DNA from: Clavulina sp. PMI_390
Lineage: Eukaryota; Basidiomycota; Agaricomycetes; Cantharellales; Hydnaceae
Assembly: GCA_015039315.1 (NCBI GenBank)
Contig: WIDE01000046.1
Coordinates: forward strand, 184,886 to 248,885
DNA length: 64,000 nt
Reading direction: 5' to 3'
Shown here: one piece after another, positions 1-13,186 of the stretch
Numbering within the stretch: position 1 is the first letter of the stretch
How the letters are laid out: each line of letters begins with the position of its first letter
The notes under the pieces: generated by a model
Seen by the model: only the letters and a program-made list of their open reading frames with translations
Told to the model about the DNA's origin: nothing
The model's database searches: none
Program-made: the position numbers and the translations under genes

Positions 1-13
1 CATGCTGGACAGC

Positions 14-20
14 TATAAAT
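14..20 (+). promoter_or_regulatory. TATA box of the lipase gene
   Basis: TATAAAT lies 80 bp upstream of the chosen lipase ATG at 100, a usual distance for a fungal core promoter. No other TATA-like word is nearer. Confidence 0.5.
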
Positions 21-99
21 CCCAAGGACTTCCGTAGGCCTATGTCTATCCAGAGCCTTCTTCCATTTGCCCCTGCTTCCGAAATCCCTGCTCGCTGAA

Positions 100-1481
100 A
101 TGCGCTGGTCAGCCGCCACACTCCTGGCCCTTGGCGTTGCCTCGGTATCAGCTGCCCCTTCACCCACCGTGAAGCGCGACGATGCTACATCAACTGTTGC
201 TGCCGCCACGGAGTCTGCGCTTACTATCTACGCTGAGTTTGCTCGGGCTGCATACTGCGGTGTCGATAGCACTTGGACTTGTGGAGGTGAATAATTATAT
301 CTGATACTCATATGCCATTAGGTAGAAGGCTTGATGCATATTTTTCATTAGGAGCATGCTCAGCTCTTCCGGGCTTCGAAGTGTAAGTAATCGAGCTTTC
401 CTACCCTTGAAACTGTGAGGGCGAGCGATATCCATTAGGTATGCCTATGGTGGCGATGGAGACTCCGTCCCTATGTGGTTCGTTGGCTACTGGCCGACGG
501 AAAATGTCGCTGTAGTTGGGCATGAAGGAACTGACCCCACTCAGGTACGTTGCTTCTTGTTATACTACCCAAAAACCCACTAAAATGATGAAATCTCGTA
601 GTTTCTCTCTCTACTCACTGATGCCGAAGTCGTATTCGCGAATCTCGATTCAACTCTCTTCCCTGGTATCTCTAGCAGCATTGAAGTCCACGGTTTGTCC
701 CCCCTCCTCTGCTCACAAGTTTTAATTGTTCTGACTGAGATCTTCAAGACGGATTCGCCACAGCCCAAGCAGCTAGTGCCGCTCAAGTCCTCGCCGCTGT
801 GGAACAGGTTTTCTCTGATAAAGGGATCTCATCTGTCACCGTCACCGGCCACAGCTTGGGCTCAGCGGTCAGCACAATCGATTTAGTCTACCTCCAGCTT
901 CACCTCCCCAGCACGACAACCTTTAAAGCTGTGCTCCACGGTACACCCCGTGTAGGGAACCAAGATTGGGCCAACTATATTGATGCGAACGTCAGTCTCT
1001 GCTTCCCACTGTACTCTCATTCCTTCGAATGGCATTATTTGCTAACATGGTCCTGCTTTTCCCCTAATAGTTCTCGGACTTTACCCGCATCACTAACGAT
1101 AATGACCCCATCCCAGTCGTGCCAGGCGAATTCCTTGGATATCACCATGCGTCTGGCGAGGATCATATTCAACCTGACGAGACTACCTGGATTCATTGTG
1201 ATGGTGAGTCACTGCTCCAAATATCTCTCTATATCCAAAGACACTAATCGCGTATCACAATTGCATTATCGGACGTGTACGAATCGTACCAGGCCAAGAC
1301 AACCCGAGCACGCTTTGCAGCACTGGCTACGTACCTGACATCCTATTCTCAAATATTATTGATCATCTTGGTCCTTATAATGGTATCTGGTACGTTTGTA
1401 TACGCTTCAATACCGGACGCCACCCAAAAGTATCTAACTGAACTTTTACGTCTGTGCAGGATCGGCACGACTTTCTGTTAG
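100..1481 (+). CDS. Secreted class 3 lipase (triacylglycerol lipase family)
   Basis: Secreted alpha/beta-hydrolase of the fungal lipase class 3 family, expected to hydrolyse acylglycerol esters outside the cell. The ATG at 100 (MRWSAATLLALG...) opens a hydrophobic signal peptide followed by a KR propeptide-like site. An ATG-less extension to 67 would need a TTG start, so I reject it. The nucleophile elbow GHSLG is encoded near 850. The catalytic Asp is expected in NDNDPIP (about 1100) and the His in IDHLGPYNG (about 1360). At least five short introns interrupt the gene. The last one splits ATC TG|G and leads to the final codons IGTTFC before TAG. The three triad regions recover in one frame only after splicing, so the gene looks intact. 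Substrate is not readable from sequence; feruloyl esterases share this fold. Confidence 0.88.
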
Positions 1482-2056
1482 AAAAGGCCCGGTGGAGCTA
1501 CTCTTTTTATTCGGGGTTGGATCTGTACAGCTTTTCATGTACATGTTATCTGTGAATGTATTTTTGTATATTGCCGCATGTGTGAGACGTACAGGCATTG
1601 TATTTTCCTCTCAGAGTGCTAGACTCGAGAGGAAGAGTTTATAAGAAGCAGGTTTAGTCTCCATCGATCCGGATCTGCTGAGCCGAAGCCCGGAGATTTC
1701 CAAAAGGAGGCTTGAACTGAGACTAGCTTCCCTGCGAGGGAAGACGCAAACTCATCCATTCCATGGCCATCAACCACAATGTTTACGGTAAATGAGGATA
1801 GGAATGGGTATACTGAGCGAAACAGTGCATATAATACAGAAATGGTGACATGAGGAGTGGCGGCCACGACATTTGTGGACCAAGGATGGGGAGCCATGTG
1901 AGGAGATGAGATGCGAGCAACAGTGAGAGAAACCTAGTCAAGCAAAGTACAAGATGATGGAGCAGCAAAATCCTACACCAAGGGACAAGAAATATACAAG
2001 TGGTATAGCGGGGTGAAGCTGGAGAAACAGAAGGAGATAAAGCTATAAGAATGAAG
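1482..2056. other. Intergenic, convergent 3' flanks of lipase and GPI10
   Basis: The short ORFs here lack homology that I recognise, and the sequence is AT-rich. I see only 3' untranslated sequence for both genes. Confidence 0.5.
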
Positions 2057-4572
2057 TTATGGCCAAAGCCAAGACAAGGCTTCGAGCCCTAATAACCGTG
2101 TTGGTCTTAGGCTTGCTCGCTCTTCCTCCGGCCCCATCAATACTGTTGGCGTTGAAGCGGTGGAATTGCCTTCACTCTCATTCCCGACCCCGCTCCATCT
2201 CCACACCTTAACCTCTCCTTTCTTTCTCTTATCCGGCTGGAACCCATTCCAACCAGACGTCCATACTTCGACGTATCCCAGTTTGAGCAGCAACCCCCGC
2301 ACGGTTTCATTCTTGCGCGGGTCTTCACTTTCATTCTCGGATTCGTCTTCATCACGGTGCCAGTGGTGATGGTGGCGACCGCTGCGCACATGCAGAAGAG
2401 CATCGAACAATACGAGGTGTGAGGGCCACTCATGCTCCCATGCCTTACGGGTGTTGTTGCCACGTTCCGGATGCTGGTCATCATCCCAATCCAATAGAAG
2501 AGAACCGGAGTATGCCTCATTGAGCGAGGGAGGCGCCTCTCCTGGAGGAGTCATAGGTCTCGTAGAGGGAGGGAATGACGGGTTCACAGTTGGTGGAAAG
2601 AATGTTTGGAAATACCGAATCGGGTCGTGGTAGAAAATTTGTGTGTGGTCTTTGTAAGTGGACAGTTTTTCGTGCCTATTTTTTCGTTTTGTCATTGGTT
2701 CGATTTAGATCGATCAATGTTATGTGGAGGTGGAGGTTTCGGGAGAGGGAGGGGTTCAGCAAGGTTGGTCAAAAATGATGACGTGATACGGACCGCGTAA
2801 GCAAACATACCGTAATGGAGGCTCTGAACCCAGGGCCCATAATCGGCCGCCCTCGAGCGCGGGCTCATGCAGGTAAGCCTGCCACGGGGTCGAATGACTC
2901 GGCATGACAAAGCCCACGGAGTTCAGCTCCCCGGGCGATCGTGCTATCCGCCTCAAGTAATACATGACCCCAATCTGCCCTCGGCCATGATACCGCATGG
3001 CGTAGATGGCGAGTGGAAGACTGAGCATGAGCAAAGTAACATGCGTCTTGCGCACAAAAAGCTTGTGAGGGACGCCTGCTGTTGTCCCGTTAGCCGCTGA
3101 TGCCCAGCGCGCGAAGCTCGCACCTGGACTGGTCGGGGAGCTTAATCCCGAGCCCGATCCAGACCTTTCCCCGTGGAACGGCTCGTGCTTGACTTTCTCA
3201 GCGTCAGATTGAGCGTGGCCACGCCGACTAGTGAAATAGAGATCGACGAGCACTTTGGCGGTCAGCACGTGCAGGATTGGAAGAATGGGATGGATGAAGC
3301 GCCATTCCTTGTGGCCGACACTGGAGTAGATGGCAAGTGGGATGCATACGAGGATAGCCAATCTGCGCACTTCGTGTCCGTATGAGCCACGAATAGCTTT
3401 GTACCACCCAATTAGCGCAAAGGGAAGGGCTGTAAAGAGTAGGAGAGGGAGCGACGCAAAGTAGAAATACCATGGGCTCTTCCCGTAGAAGACCGAGACG
3501 TTGAGGTTGGTGTGGAAGAAATTGAGGGCGGTGAGGATCGGTCGACCAAAGTAGATAGAATCTACCGCAAAGAGGGTAACGAGTGCGGGGATGCTGTATA
3601 TGGTGTGGGTGTTGTACCGAATAGAGCGAGATGATCAGCGAGGGAAAGAAACAGTGACGTCATATAAGAGGAAAAGCAGGGGACACGCACGCGACAGGGA
3701 GAGCAGCCGTTGCGAGGCTCAAGAATGTCTCGTGACCGTCCAAGTAGTAAAGGAGGAAGAACGCGGCCCAGATGATGGCGTTGGTGGGCCGAAGAGCGCA
3801 GGCGACCGCGGCGACGGAAAGACATGGTCGAAGTCTGGAGAGTTATCCAATACAGATTGCAAATCATCAGCAGCTGGCCTCGTTTCGCAGTGAAGAAGGG
3901 AAGGAAGCTCTAAGGAACAGGGGACATGATAAAAGGATATTCACGTTCGAGCAGAACCTTGCTCCCATGGAAAGTACGCGAGGGCGAGCACTGTGAAGGA
4001 GGTCTCGACTGAGTTACTCAGACTGCGAGACAGCGACCACACGTTGAAGAATGACGTGAGGGAAAGGAGAAGCTGTTGGATAAAAGGTTGAGTAAAACAG
4101 ATTGACAAAGCAGGAAGGATAGTGTGCTTACGGCGGCTGATGAATATGCTTGTCCTAAGACGGCGGATGCAAGATGGTAGACAGAGTAGTCTGTGACCGC
4201 GGCAAAGGCAGCGGCGAGGAGTTTAGGTGCCCATATCTGTGGGGTAATGTCAATCAACCTGATTGCATTGAGTAGAGATCGGTGACAGACCAAGGCACGT
4301 GTGGTGTCAAGTCGAAGGAGTTTGAGGAGGTAGAAGACAGGGACGTATACGGCGGGAAAGAGAAAGGATCGGATGGGCTGGGGTGCGATCCACTCCCAAG
4401 TGAGGTCTCCGTAGCCAAAGACGGCATGATGTGCAGGCTCAAGCGACTGGTAGTACTCGTCGGCGACGAAGAATGTGCGGGTTAATAAAGATATACAAGT
4501 GCGGACGACGAGGGGGATCCAAATCTCAGGTGGGATGGCATGCGAGTGGGTCGTGAGTGTCGTTAATCTCAT
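2057..4572 (-). CDS. GPI10: GPI mannosyltransferase 3 (PIG-B/Gpi10)
   Basis: Adds the third mannose, alpha-1,2 linked, to the GPI-anchor precursor in the ER lumen (GT22 family, dolichol-phosphate-mannose dependent). The start at 4572 gives MRLTTLTTHSHAIPPEIW. The early block TRTFFVADEYYQSLEPAHH is typical of GT22 enzymes and holds the acidic DE pair. GYGDLTWEW follows. RPTNAIIW lies near 3780, IYFGRPILTALNFFHTN near 3530, and the HKEWRF motif near 3310. Several hydrophobic helices are evident. The reading frame changes repeatedly because of introns; for example GCCTTG|GTCTGT splices to CAG|ATATGG to restore IWAPKLLAA. The C-terminus (2057-2700) has a His/acidic low-complexity patch between conserved HDPIRYF and a hydrophobic end. 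Family assignment is firm. The choice of PIG-B over PIG-Z/ALG9-type members rests on these blocks. Confidence 0.88.
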
Positions 4573-5701
4573 TGCTCAAGGGGAGGGGTTGGTTTGGTGC
4601 CAAGAGCCAAAGGGAGAAACACAGGGAGCGGTGACTCATGAGATATATAGCTATTCTAAGAGCACGGCGCCCGGTGCGCGTCAGCATGCCGTTTTCACCC
4701 CTCGATTGCGATCTCCCGTTCTCACGTGGGCATGATTACGATTTGGTGGAAGCCGAGTTACTGCCAGGAGCTCCTAAGATAGTGTGTCTAATCTGGGCGA
4801 TGTGTAGTCACTGGCCACACCTCATGGCAAGATTGAGCCGCCAGGATTGTTGGCAGGCGGCTTTGACACGAGCGTTCACACCACAGGTGTGTGCCTGCGT
4901 CATCGAAAATAAATGCAGCTCTCCGAATTACTTCCGATTCGTTGAGCAAGCGATTCCGCCTCGTTGTCTCAACGATGGCATTGTCTCAGTAATGTGGAGG
5001 ACTGGAGTGAAGAAGTGTTTGGCAATGTTTGACTCTTGGCTGGAGGTCGCACGACCAACCATTCCCCCTCTTGTAAGCAATCTCTACACAAGATTTTGCT
5101 CCTTGAGTTGTTGGCCGCCTTAGTGCAGCTGGTTCCATCGTACAACGCTATGGAGGGAACCCTTTGTTGGATATTTCCCACGCCTCCACACGCTTCCCTC
5201 TTCCCAACTTCGCCCACAAGATTCGAACGTTACCTATACGAAATAAAGGTCACCGGGGCATATTTTCTTGGGGAGAGATTTTCCAGCCATAAGGGTGCAT
5301 CCACCTTCCCTTTCCGAAAGTAACTTCTCCATCGGCTCATTAGTCATGACCCTTTGTGCTTCATCGGAGGCCCCGTCGGAAGACCACGGATGCCCGTGGT
5401 CATTACCCCCCACGGCGTCAGAAAAGCTTGATCAATTCTCACATCAAAGCGACAAGGAAAAAGTAACGGTTACAGCATATTCGACTAGCGGTGTAGGATT
5501 GGAGAGACAGCAATAATATCCCAGAACATTGAGTTAACTTAACCAACAGAATTGCTAACAAAGAAGGAAAGGAAAACAAGATTCCAGTAAGAAGGTAGAG
5601 ATGGTACAATGGGAGTAGTGCGATGCCGAATAGAAAATATGGTGATAGCCAACCAGCAGCTAGAGGAGTCCACGCAGAGGGATCCAACCGACATTCAACG
5701 A
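4573..5701. other. Intergenic upstream of GPI10
   Basis: About 1.1 kb between two minus-strand genes. The promoter of GPI10 should lie in its left part. The ORF at 5439-5726 (-) is hydrophobic but follows the in-frame stop of the coiled-coil gene and is probably 3' UTR. Confidence 0.4.
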
Positions 5702-8700
5702 CTAGAACTGATTGCTTCGTGCCCAATCCTCTTGCGCCCGTCTCGGAGGATGTGGATGCGAATGGGCCAGACCGTCGGCGCCATCCATGTCCGTATGGGG
5801 CGTTACGGCGGAAAGAATGCTGGACATCATACTCGTTCCTGCCCGACTAGAGCTTGGAGACATTCCCAATCCCGCTGCTCCACCTGCTCCTCTAGATGAC
5901 CGAGGGCGTGAGGGAGAGCCAAAGCTAGTCGGAGATGCAAAGGATACAGAACCAGAGTGTGATCGAGCATGCTGGTGAGCTGACCTAGACATGGAAGATG
6001 GGATCGGTCGGGGCGGGGACGATGCGGTTGGTGATGTGCCCGTCGGTAGGGAGGACGGTGGCGTTGTCGATGACTGTGGGGTCTCGCTGGCGGAAACCGA
6101 CGCCGACGTTTCATCGTCATCTGTGGGGGGTTGCGATGGCACTAACATGCCAGCCCCGAATGGCAGCATGGATGACGCAGTGCCTGCAGCAGGGGCGTAA
6201 TAGTTCGCAAAGCTCTGTACCTTCTTGCTTAAACTCGTCAAGACGCTCTGGCGATCAAATGCTCCGAATGAACTTCCAATCCCAAACGCACTGGTACTTG
6301 TCGTGTCTGTTGACGACAAGGCTAGGCTCGCAGGGGTAAGGAGACGATTCACAGGCATGCCAGAACCATCCTCTCCTCCTGCAGCAAGGAATGTCGATCG
6401 AATAGACGAATCTGACAAGCCACGAGATCGGAGGGTTCTTGCACTACGCTCAAGCAGGGTCTGTTGGAAGTCAGGTTGCTGATTGCTTCCATCGCCGTCT
6501 TGCTGTTGTTGGTCTTCCATAGAATCAATGGCATTAACATTCTCGTCCTCTTCGCCTATGATACTATGACGCTGGCCAATGGTATCCACGATAGCATCCA
6601 CATTCCTGGAGAGACGATGTCGGCCCCGTCGAGCACGATACTCTGCAGCAGCAGAGGAAGACGACGAGGCGCTAGCATTGAGCAGCGCGCTCGACGCCGC
6701 ATTGCGCAGCTTGCGGGAAGAAGGGTCGCGAGGCAAAACAACCCATGATTCCCCATTGGACACTGGCGGAGGTCGCACAGGCGCACCAGCGAAGATGCCC
6801 AAGAGATCATTTCTCCGAGGGTTTCTTCCGGATGCAGAAGCAGATGCACCGAGAGTCCCTCCGCTAGGACCGTCGCTGTCCGAAGATGCCACGACTGTTG
6901 ACGACACGGCCCTTCTTGATCGTGAGCTCGCAAACTCGACGTTGACCGTCGTTGCTGACGACGATACAGCGGCCGCGAGCTTAGGAACCGCTCGCGGAGT
7001 AGTAGGACGGCGCTTTAGTGTCCCCGCGTTGATTCCAGATAACCCAGCAAGGGCACTGAGTGTAGGCGACTCCCTCAGTGTGCCAGGCCCATCGCCAGTA
7101 GGCTCTCCAGCAAGCGGAGTGCCAAAGAGCTTCGTAATGGGGGCAATCCAACCACTACCCACACCACCGCGCTCTTTATTTCCTTGCTCGGAACTCGGTA
7201 ACGCTGGGCTAGTCAACGTACTTGCTCCACCAGGACCTGTTGAGCCCTTCTTCATGATCGTACCAGTCTCATCCATGCGCTGCTTTTCCGCCGCCAGTAC
7301 CTTGCTTGCATTGCTCGGATCCAGCTGCACATCATTCAAAATGCCCCTCAGCCTGCCCAGCTCCGCGAATACATCTTTCGCGAACCGCAAGAGCGCCCGA
7401 AGATCCTTGCGCGTCATCTCGAGCGTTCGCTCCACCTCAAGCGCGGTACGGAAGTGCACGCGCAGCTGCGCAACATCTGCCTGGATATGCGCAATTGACG
7501 AGTGAGAGAGATGCCCGATGTCTGAGCCAGCAAGAAGGTTCTGGCGTTTGAGCCGTGCGGTAAGTGACTCGACGGTCGTTTGATTGAGTCGTGTGAGTAA
7601 GGCATTGAGTCGCTCGATCATTTCAGGCAATGGGGCAGTCATGGAAGTGCTGATTGCAGTTCCTGAGAGCGAGGAGGTTTCGGAAGTATGGTCGGTGATG
7701 GAAGGCAAGTCGCTGAATGAGGGACGCTGGGAGTGGCCGCCGCCTGGGCGACGAATAGGATTATGCGAGCTGGGGAGGGCTGAGAGGAAATCTTCTGGTT
7801 CTTCAGGGTCAGTTTGTACACCTTTAGAACGACTGAGAAGCATGAGGGTCCGCTGGCGTTTTGGACGAGGTGGAGATACTTGGATTTGGGACGAGTCGGC
7901 ATCGGGACCACTTTCGGACGGGGCTTCCGCGTTTGAGGATTCAACAGTCACTGAGGACTGAGCCCCTGGACTAGGCTCACGCTAAAGGTGTTCCATATCT
8001 GAGTAAGGAGATAGTTTGGTGTATGTCATGCCTACACGTACCACAAAACGCCCTTCAGGATCATCCAAGGTTGCCAGTAACATTCTTGGAGAAGTGTTTC
8101 TGGAGAATCCAAAGTTTTGTGGTGGGGGAGAGTTTGGTTGGGATGGGGAGCGGAAACCATTCGTGTCCGCGCGTCGTAGGGCTACATTAGGGTGAGTCGC
8201 ACTTGATAATGATAATGAAGGATTGCGTCTGCGATCGAAATGATAAAAATGTGGGGTAGTTGGCGGAGATATTGATTTTAGAACCGTATCTAATAGGGAT
8301 TTGGAAATTAGTTGGCGGCGCAGTTGTGGCACAAGCGTGCAAACACACCAGGGTGAGTAGGACTCATAGTCGCGTTGGCACGTAATTCTTGAACCTCATC
8401 TGACAATGAACGAATTTCAGTTCGAGCTTCACCAAGGAAGTTTCGAAGTTCCGCATTGTCTCGCTTGAGCGCTTCGTTGTCGGCGACCAAGGATTCGAGG
8501 AGAGTGTTGACCTCAGAGCTCTCAGGCTGAGCAGTCAACTAAAAGAGTCATTCCATAGATAAATAAGCTTCTTCTCGAGTTGAATTAGACAATTACTCAC
8601 GGAGTGTTGTAGCATATCCAATCGCGCGCGGGCATCACGCAAGAGTTCTTCGGATAGCTCGCGTTCTGGGGAACGACGCGCGTGTGCATCGAGTTGATCG

Positions 8701-9728
8701 AGTAGCCGCTTGACTTCCGATTCCAACGAAGCTATAATTGCAAATATCAGCACGTGGTGCGGTATGTGCTTCCACACTTTCTGGTGTACTCACCACACTT
8801 GTTGGTCAATGAACTAACTTTCCCCTCCAACGCTTTCGTCCTCCCCTCAGCGGCGTCCCTTTCTTGCACAACATCGTCCCGCTCAAGCCTCACGGCTTCT
8901 AGCTTCTCTTCTAGCCCTACAGCACGTGCTACCTGACCTGCCATCCTGCTCAGTTGAGTCCGATCCTCTTGGACCTCTCGAAGCAGCGTGCGATTCGACG
9001 CCTCAGCAACATCAAGATTCAGCCGCGTCTGGGCTAGGCGTTTCTCGGAGTTGTCAGCGGCGCGGATAAGCTCTGAGAGGCGCGAGAGGGCTTGGTCGTT
9101 CGACCGCTCGAGAGAGGTTATGCGGTCGTGTGCGATCGAGTGGCTTGCGGACTGCTCGGCAATCTATGATAGAACAAGAGGATGGAAGCAGACACAAAAG
9201 CACGAGATATTCAGGTTTGGACGCATATGTCGAGAGAAAAGCAAGAGGAACAGTCGCCAGTCAGTGGATCGAAATGTCCGGGAAGTGCGGTGTGATAATG
9301 AAGGATCGAGTAGAGGAAACCCCCCTAACAGGGCTACGCACATAGGCTTCATGGCGCTCTAGAAGAGCTTGACCTATCTCTAACAGCGATAATCCAGGGG
9401 TTTGTCGGAGAAAGAAACGAACGCGTTTGGTGGTGAGTTGAACGGAAATGTTAGGTGGCACCATCATCCATACGCGAAGCTCACCAGCACTCAACACCAG
9501 TCTGTCGACCAGCTTGCTCCGATCCTGTTGCCACGCTTTCTTTGTTGTGCATGTCTCGTTGTCGCAACATGAGCATACTGGTACATCTACGTTGAACGGT
9601 TCGAGTTCTGAGCTCGTGGAGGCAAAGTCGGACAGTCCCTTGGTGATTTCATCAATGGTTGCGGTGGCACGCTGGAGCTTGGTATTTGTAGAGCTCGAGA
9701 GTTTGGGGGAGAGGCCCCCAAAGGACAT
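5702..9728 (-). CDS. Large coiled-coil protein, fungal, function unknown
   Basis: I assemble one gene of at least seven exons. Exon 1 (9728-9485, MSFGGLSPKL...) carries a cysteine cluster CSCCDNETC. The splice GCTG|GTGAGC to TTAG|AGATAGG rebuilds SAEIGQALLERHEAY. Exons near 9164-8350 encode long heptad-rich coiled coils (LEEKLEAVRLERDDVVQERD, ESEVKRLLDQLD, SEVNTLLESLVADNEALKRDN). The next join gives PTHPDTVLKS, and GTTTTGTG|GTACGT to TTTAG|CGTGAG gives GRFVREPSPG. The last exon (about 7970-5702) encodes a basic and Ser-rich region with another helix (PLPEMIERLNALLTRLNQ) and a long low-complexity tail. This architecture suggests a cytoskeletal or spindle-pole scaffold, but I do not recognise the family with certainty. 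A weak resemblance to afadin/alpha-actinin-binding (ADIP)-type coiled coils is only a guess. A short upstream coding exon cannot be excluded. Confidence 0.75.
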
Positions 9729-10429
9729 GTAGACGCGCTGGTCGTTGACCTCGGTGGTGAAACGCGCAAGTTGTCGCCGATGAAGTGGGTGGGGGTTGTT
9801 TCAACTGTTTTGAATTGGGGAAGGGACGATGGCGTCGCAGTGGCTGTGCAAAGGCGCCAAGCGCTTTCCCAGAACGGTAATCGAGAGAATCGAACATCAA
9901 AACATGCTCCTTCTGCTTTCTCCGCTCACTCATCGCGTTGAACAGCTTAGCTCCCCGTTATTCTCGAGTAGAGTCGCTTCAAATCACAAGCTCCTCAACC
10001 AACCCCAAACAAGCCATTCCCACCACATACATCCCTCGTCGATAGCCGCTCTGGGCGCCGTGCCCGGTGTATCGGCTCCCACAAGGCGATATTGCTCATC
10101 CAAACTTGTAAATACTAGTATAACAGCAACATATCAACGTGTCTCAACTGGGTTGGCTCTTGTGTCATCAGTGGCCGCGGCCTTCACCACCCCCGCATCA
10201 GTGTGGGGATAAATGAGCTGGGCTCAGTTTAAGTGTACAGTGTACGAAGATCAACGACTCACGCTGCCTTGCACGCCAGCATGCCTTCCGTGCGCCTATT
10301 TTCTTGTTGACGACAATGCGCGGCTGATGGACTCGGGCAGCCGACGCCGCACCGGTTTCCTGCAAAAAGTGCAGACATGGCTGACGTTCGCCTCAAACCT
10401 CTCTTGTCCAACAACTGGCACAAGCAAGC
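9729..10429. other. Divergent promoter region
   Basis: About 700 bp between the starts of the coiled-coil gene (-) and the F-box gene (+). The ORFs here do not show recognisable protein features. It presumably holds both promoters. Confidence 0.45.
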
Positions 10430-12189
10430 ATGGAAGGGCTGCCTTTCATCTCAGAATCCTCCATAAACCAACACCTTTCTGCAGTGGGGGATTTCAAGGC
10501 AACCCTGGAGGGATCCATCCAAACTCTATCACGCCTGCCCCATGCACTCGAGTTTTCGCCCTCACATCGACAAGCGTATCGGGATAATTTAAATGGGATG
10601 CTTGTCGAGAAAATCAGGATCATATCTTCCCTTACACAACTTCAGCTGACCCTAGCCAAATACGAGGCCCAACTGCGTCTCAAGACTGCACCTATTGGAT
10701 CCCTACCACTTGAGGTGCTGCAACAGATCATTCTTTATACTGTTCAGCCCAAGGACCGGAACGAGATTATTCAACTATCCAAAGTCTCTTCACAGTTCTA
10801 TTCGGCTGTCCTAGGCCTCCACGTCCTCTTCACAGAGGCCGATTGGGGCGCTACCCCACCTGCCATGATCGAGGCTTGGTGCTCCAAAGCCAGGAACCAG
10901 TCCCTGACCGTCAGGCTCTCCTCTCAGGCAATTAATCGCATTGCAACATGTGTCTCCTACGAGCGGCCAGGGGCTAATAATGCTCTTTACACGACGTCCG
11001 AACTTGTTGACGGCGCTCACTTCCTCAGGCTCCTCCGAGAGTCTCGTTCCCAATGGTCCACCCTTGACCTCAGGTTCTCGGGCTCCTCTAATCCCAATGA
11101 GCCTGATGGCGTCCAAACACTCCTATTTGGCTCACCACTACCACAACTGCAAACTCTCATCATATGTTCAGATTCCGGGATATGGGAACAGACATTAGAC
11201 ACTCCTCGTCTTCGGAACCTCACGACACATCTCGTGGTGCCAAGATTTCGTACCCCAGTCCCGCACCTGAGTGGAGTGCGCATCTCAGTCCTCAGCCTTT
11301 CAGGTATCTTTGGCACGACAGCATTCCCATCAGGGCCAGCGAGCCTCTTGGGGCCACAGATATCAGGAAACCTATGGGAGATGGCACCAAATATCGAGGA
11401 CTTAGCAATCGACGGTCCACATGGCGATAAGATTGGCCCTTCTGTTACCTTTACTTCTCTTCCCTCTGTGACAACCTTACGATTGAATGCATCGAACGAG
11501 GGGAAAATTCTGACCCTCGTGCCAAGGTTGGAGCTCGCGAACACTCAAACCGTCGAAATACGACATTGGTGCTTCGAAGGCCTGAGTAAGTCTGCCATGA
11601 AGCAACTGCTACAAGGAATCGTACGTTCCGCGTCTTTCCTTGTGTATCCTCCAGAGCAATGCTGAACATTCAAACCTGTGGTATATACCCATAGACCCGC
11701 TTTCCTTCCGTTAACCGCTTGTGCTGGTATTTCCAACCCTCTTCTATCATCAAGGCTGCCCAAGCCATCCTCCTCATTCTCCTTGACCCTGCCATCGTTC
11801 CAGGCCTGAAAACAGTGGATTTCATCCTTGACGCAGAACTAGATCCTAACCTGACCACTGACCCAAAGAAACTGTGGAGCGAGGAGCGTCGTGCCAAAAT
11901 AGGCCACGCTCTAGGTGCACTGGCTCGAAGGCGCGAACATATATCTGTTGGAATCCCTGAATGTTTGCTGCCGCCGAGCGAAAGAGGAAATGTTTGTGGT
12001 GCGGACGAAAGTGTAAGCCAGTTCTCGATTTGAGACTACCATCGCCCCTGACACCCACTTCAGAGAGATATCGATCTCGAAGAATACTTCCAACGCGACA
12101 ATATCAGAATGGACGAAGTTGATGCGAGGGAGATAACGGCTACTGCAATGGCAAGATGGTTGAAAAACCACTTTGCCCTTGGCCTATGA
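10430..12189 (+). CDS. F-box-like protein (544 aa)
   Basis: Predicted substrate adaptor of an SCF ubiquitin ligase. Three exons (10430-11620, 11695-12012, 12064-12189) have lengths 1191, 318 and 126, all divisible by three, giving 544 residues. An N-terminal helical stretch precedes the F-box-like motif around residues 95-140 (IGSLPLEVLQQIILYTVQP ... LSKVSSQFYSAVL). The rest looks like a degenerate leucine-rich repeat region (LQTLIICSD, LRNLTTHLV, VTTLRLNAS). Without splicing the frame would stop at 11665, but the ORF 11719-12033 carries on the same protein. These F-box/LRR families are strongly expanded in Agaricomycetes; the target is unknown. A second, unrelated-looking F-box gene lies at 22353-25281. 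Confidence 0.8.
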
Positions 12190-12841
12190 AAGATGCATCA
12201 CTTTTACGACGGATTCTTACGAGTATCATCCCCTAGAGAAGCTTTGTTCCCTCACTTTAACCTGGCTTGGCCAATATTTACCAGGAATGTTACCCATAAT
12301 CGCCGCTGATGATTCGAACTGGCTGAACGGATCGTTCCGGGAGGGATCTACATTCTCAGAGGCGTGTTTGATTGGATAATTCCCAACTCTCATACCCGAA
12401 CGCTATGTAGGGCTGAAGCTTTCTCCTTCAAAGGGAATGTGCGCGTGGAGAAAGCCATCCATTCTTCTATGCGTCCATGTCATATGACTCAACAACTCTA
12501 TCCGCCTTCCTTTGCTTTTGCGCTATGACCCGCTCTGAGCAAGATCTCCAACACGCATACTCATCACTTCCCAGATTCATCACGGCGACTCCCTTGAACG
12601 AAATGTCCTCTTCCATTTCAGATCCCAACCATGGTGACGTCGACTTGGAATTGAATCCTTCATTAAGATTTATGGACCATGAAATAAATCCTTTCAAAGA
12701 CCTCGCTTGTCTTCCATCCCTGGATTGGTTCACTATTCTAGAGTGCCTAGTTCGGCCTGCTTAGCCTCTGCATAATTCCTCATCCCTCCAAAGCTATGCT
12801 CAGACGCTGTCTGTTCATATACCCGTTCTAGTAAAGGACGG

Positions 12842-12849
12842 TGACGTCA
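12842..12849. promoter_or_regulatory. CRE/ATF-like palindrome TGACGTCA
   Basis: Perfect 8-bp CRE about 770 bp upstream of the first CsbD-like ATG. Such sites bind Atf1/CREB-type bZIP factors that act downstream of stress MAP kinases in fungi. Function here is inferred. Confidence 0.35.
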
Positions 12850-13178
12850 ACGCGAACCCCGTGAGCTACTGAACTCAGAATGTCTGCAATAGGCGAGCAA
12901 GGCTCTTCTTTCCACGGCTCTCGTTCACATATGGGCTCTTTCAGCACAGTTCCTCGCCATTGGGATTGTTCTGAGACCAATCGCGAGTCCCGTGACCTGG
13001 TTGTCTATTCCCTATCTCGGTCTGTGGACGCCGCGCAACGCCCATGCGACGTCCAACGAAACAATCGTTCCTGGTCCAAAATACTGGCATCTGTGGCCTC
13101 AATTGGGGATCCAATGCAACGTCTCAGGTACAAGGCCGAACGACCGGGGATCGGGGTAGTAAGTCCCACGCGCGGTCA

Positions 13179-13186
13179 TGACGTCA
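13179..13186. promoter_or_regulatory. CRE/ATF-like palindrome TGACGTCA
   Basis: Second perfect CRE, about 430 bp upstream of the ATG at 13613. A near match, CGACGTCA, follows at about 13314-13321, and another stands upstream of the neighbouring paralogue (14727-14734). Confidence 0.4.

Noticed and set aside
5439..5726. Hydrophobic minus-strand ORF that could be a membrane tail
   Set aside because: It begins in another frame beyond the in-frame stop of the coiled-coil gene, and no splice site connects them convincingly.
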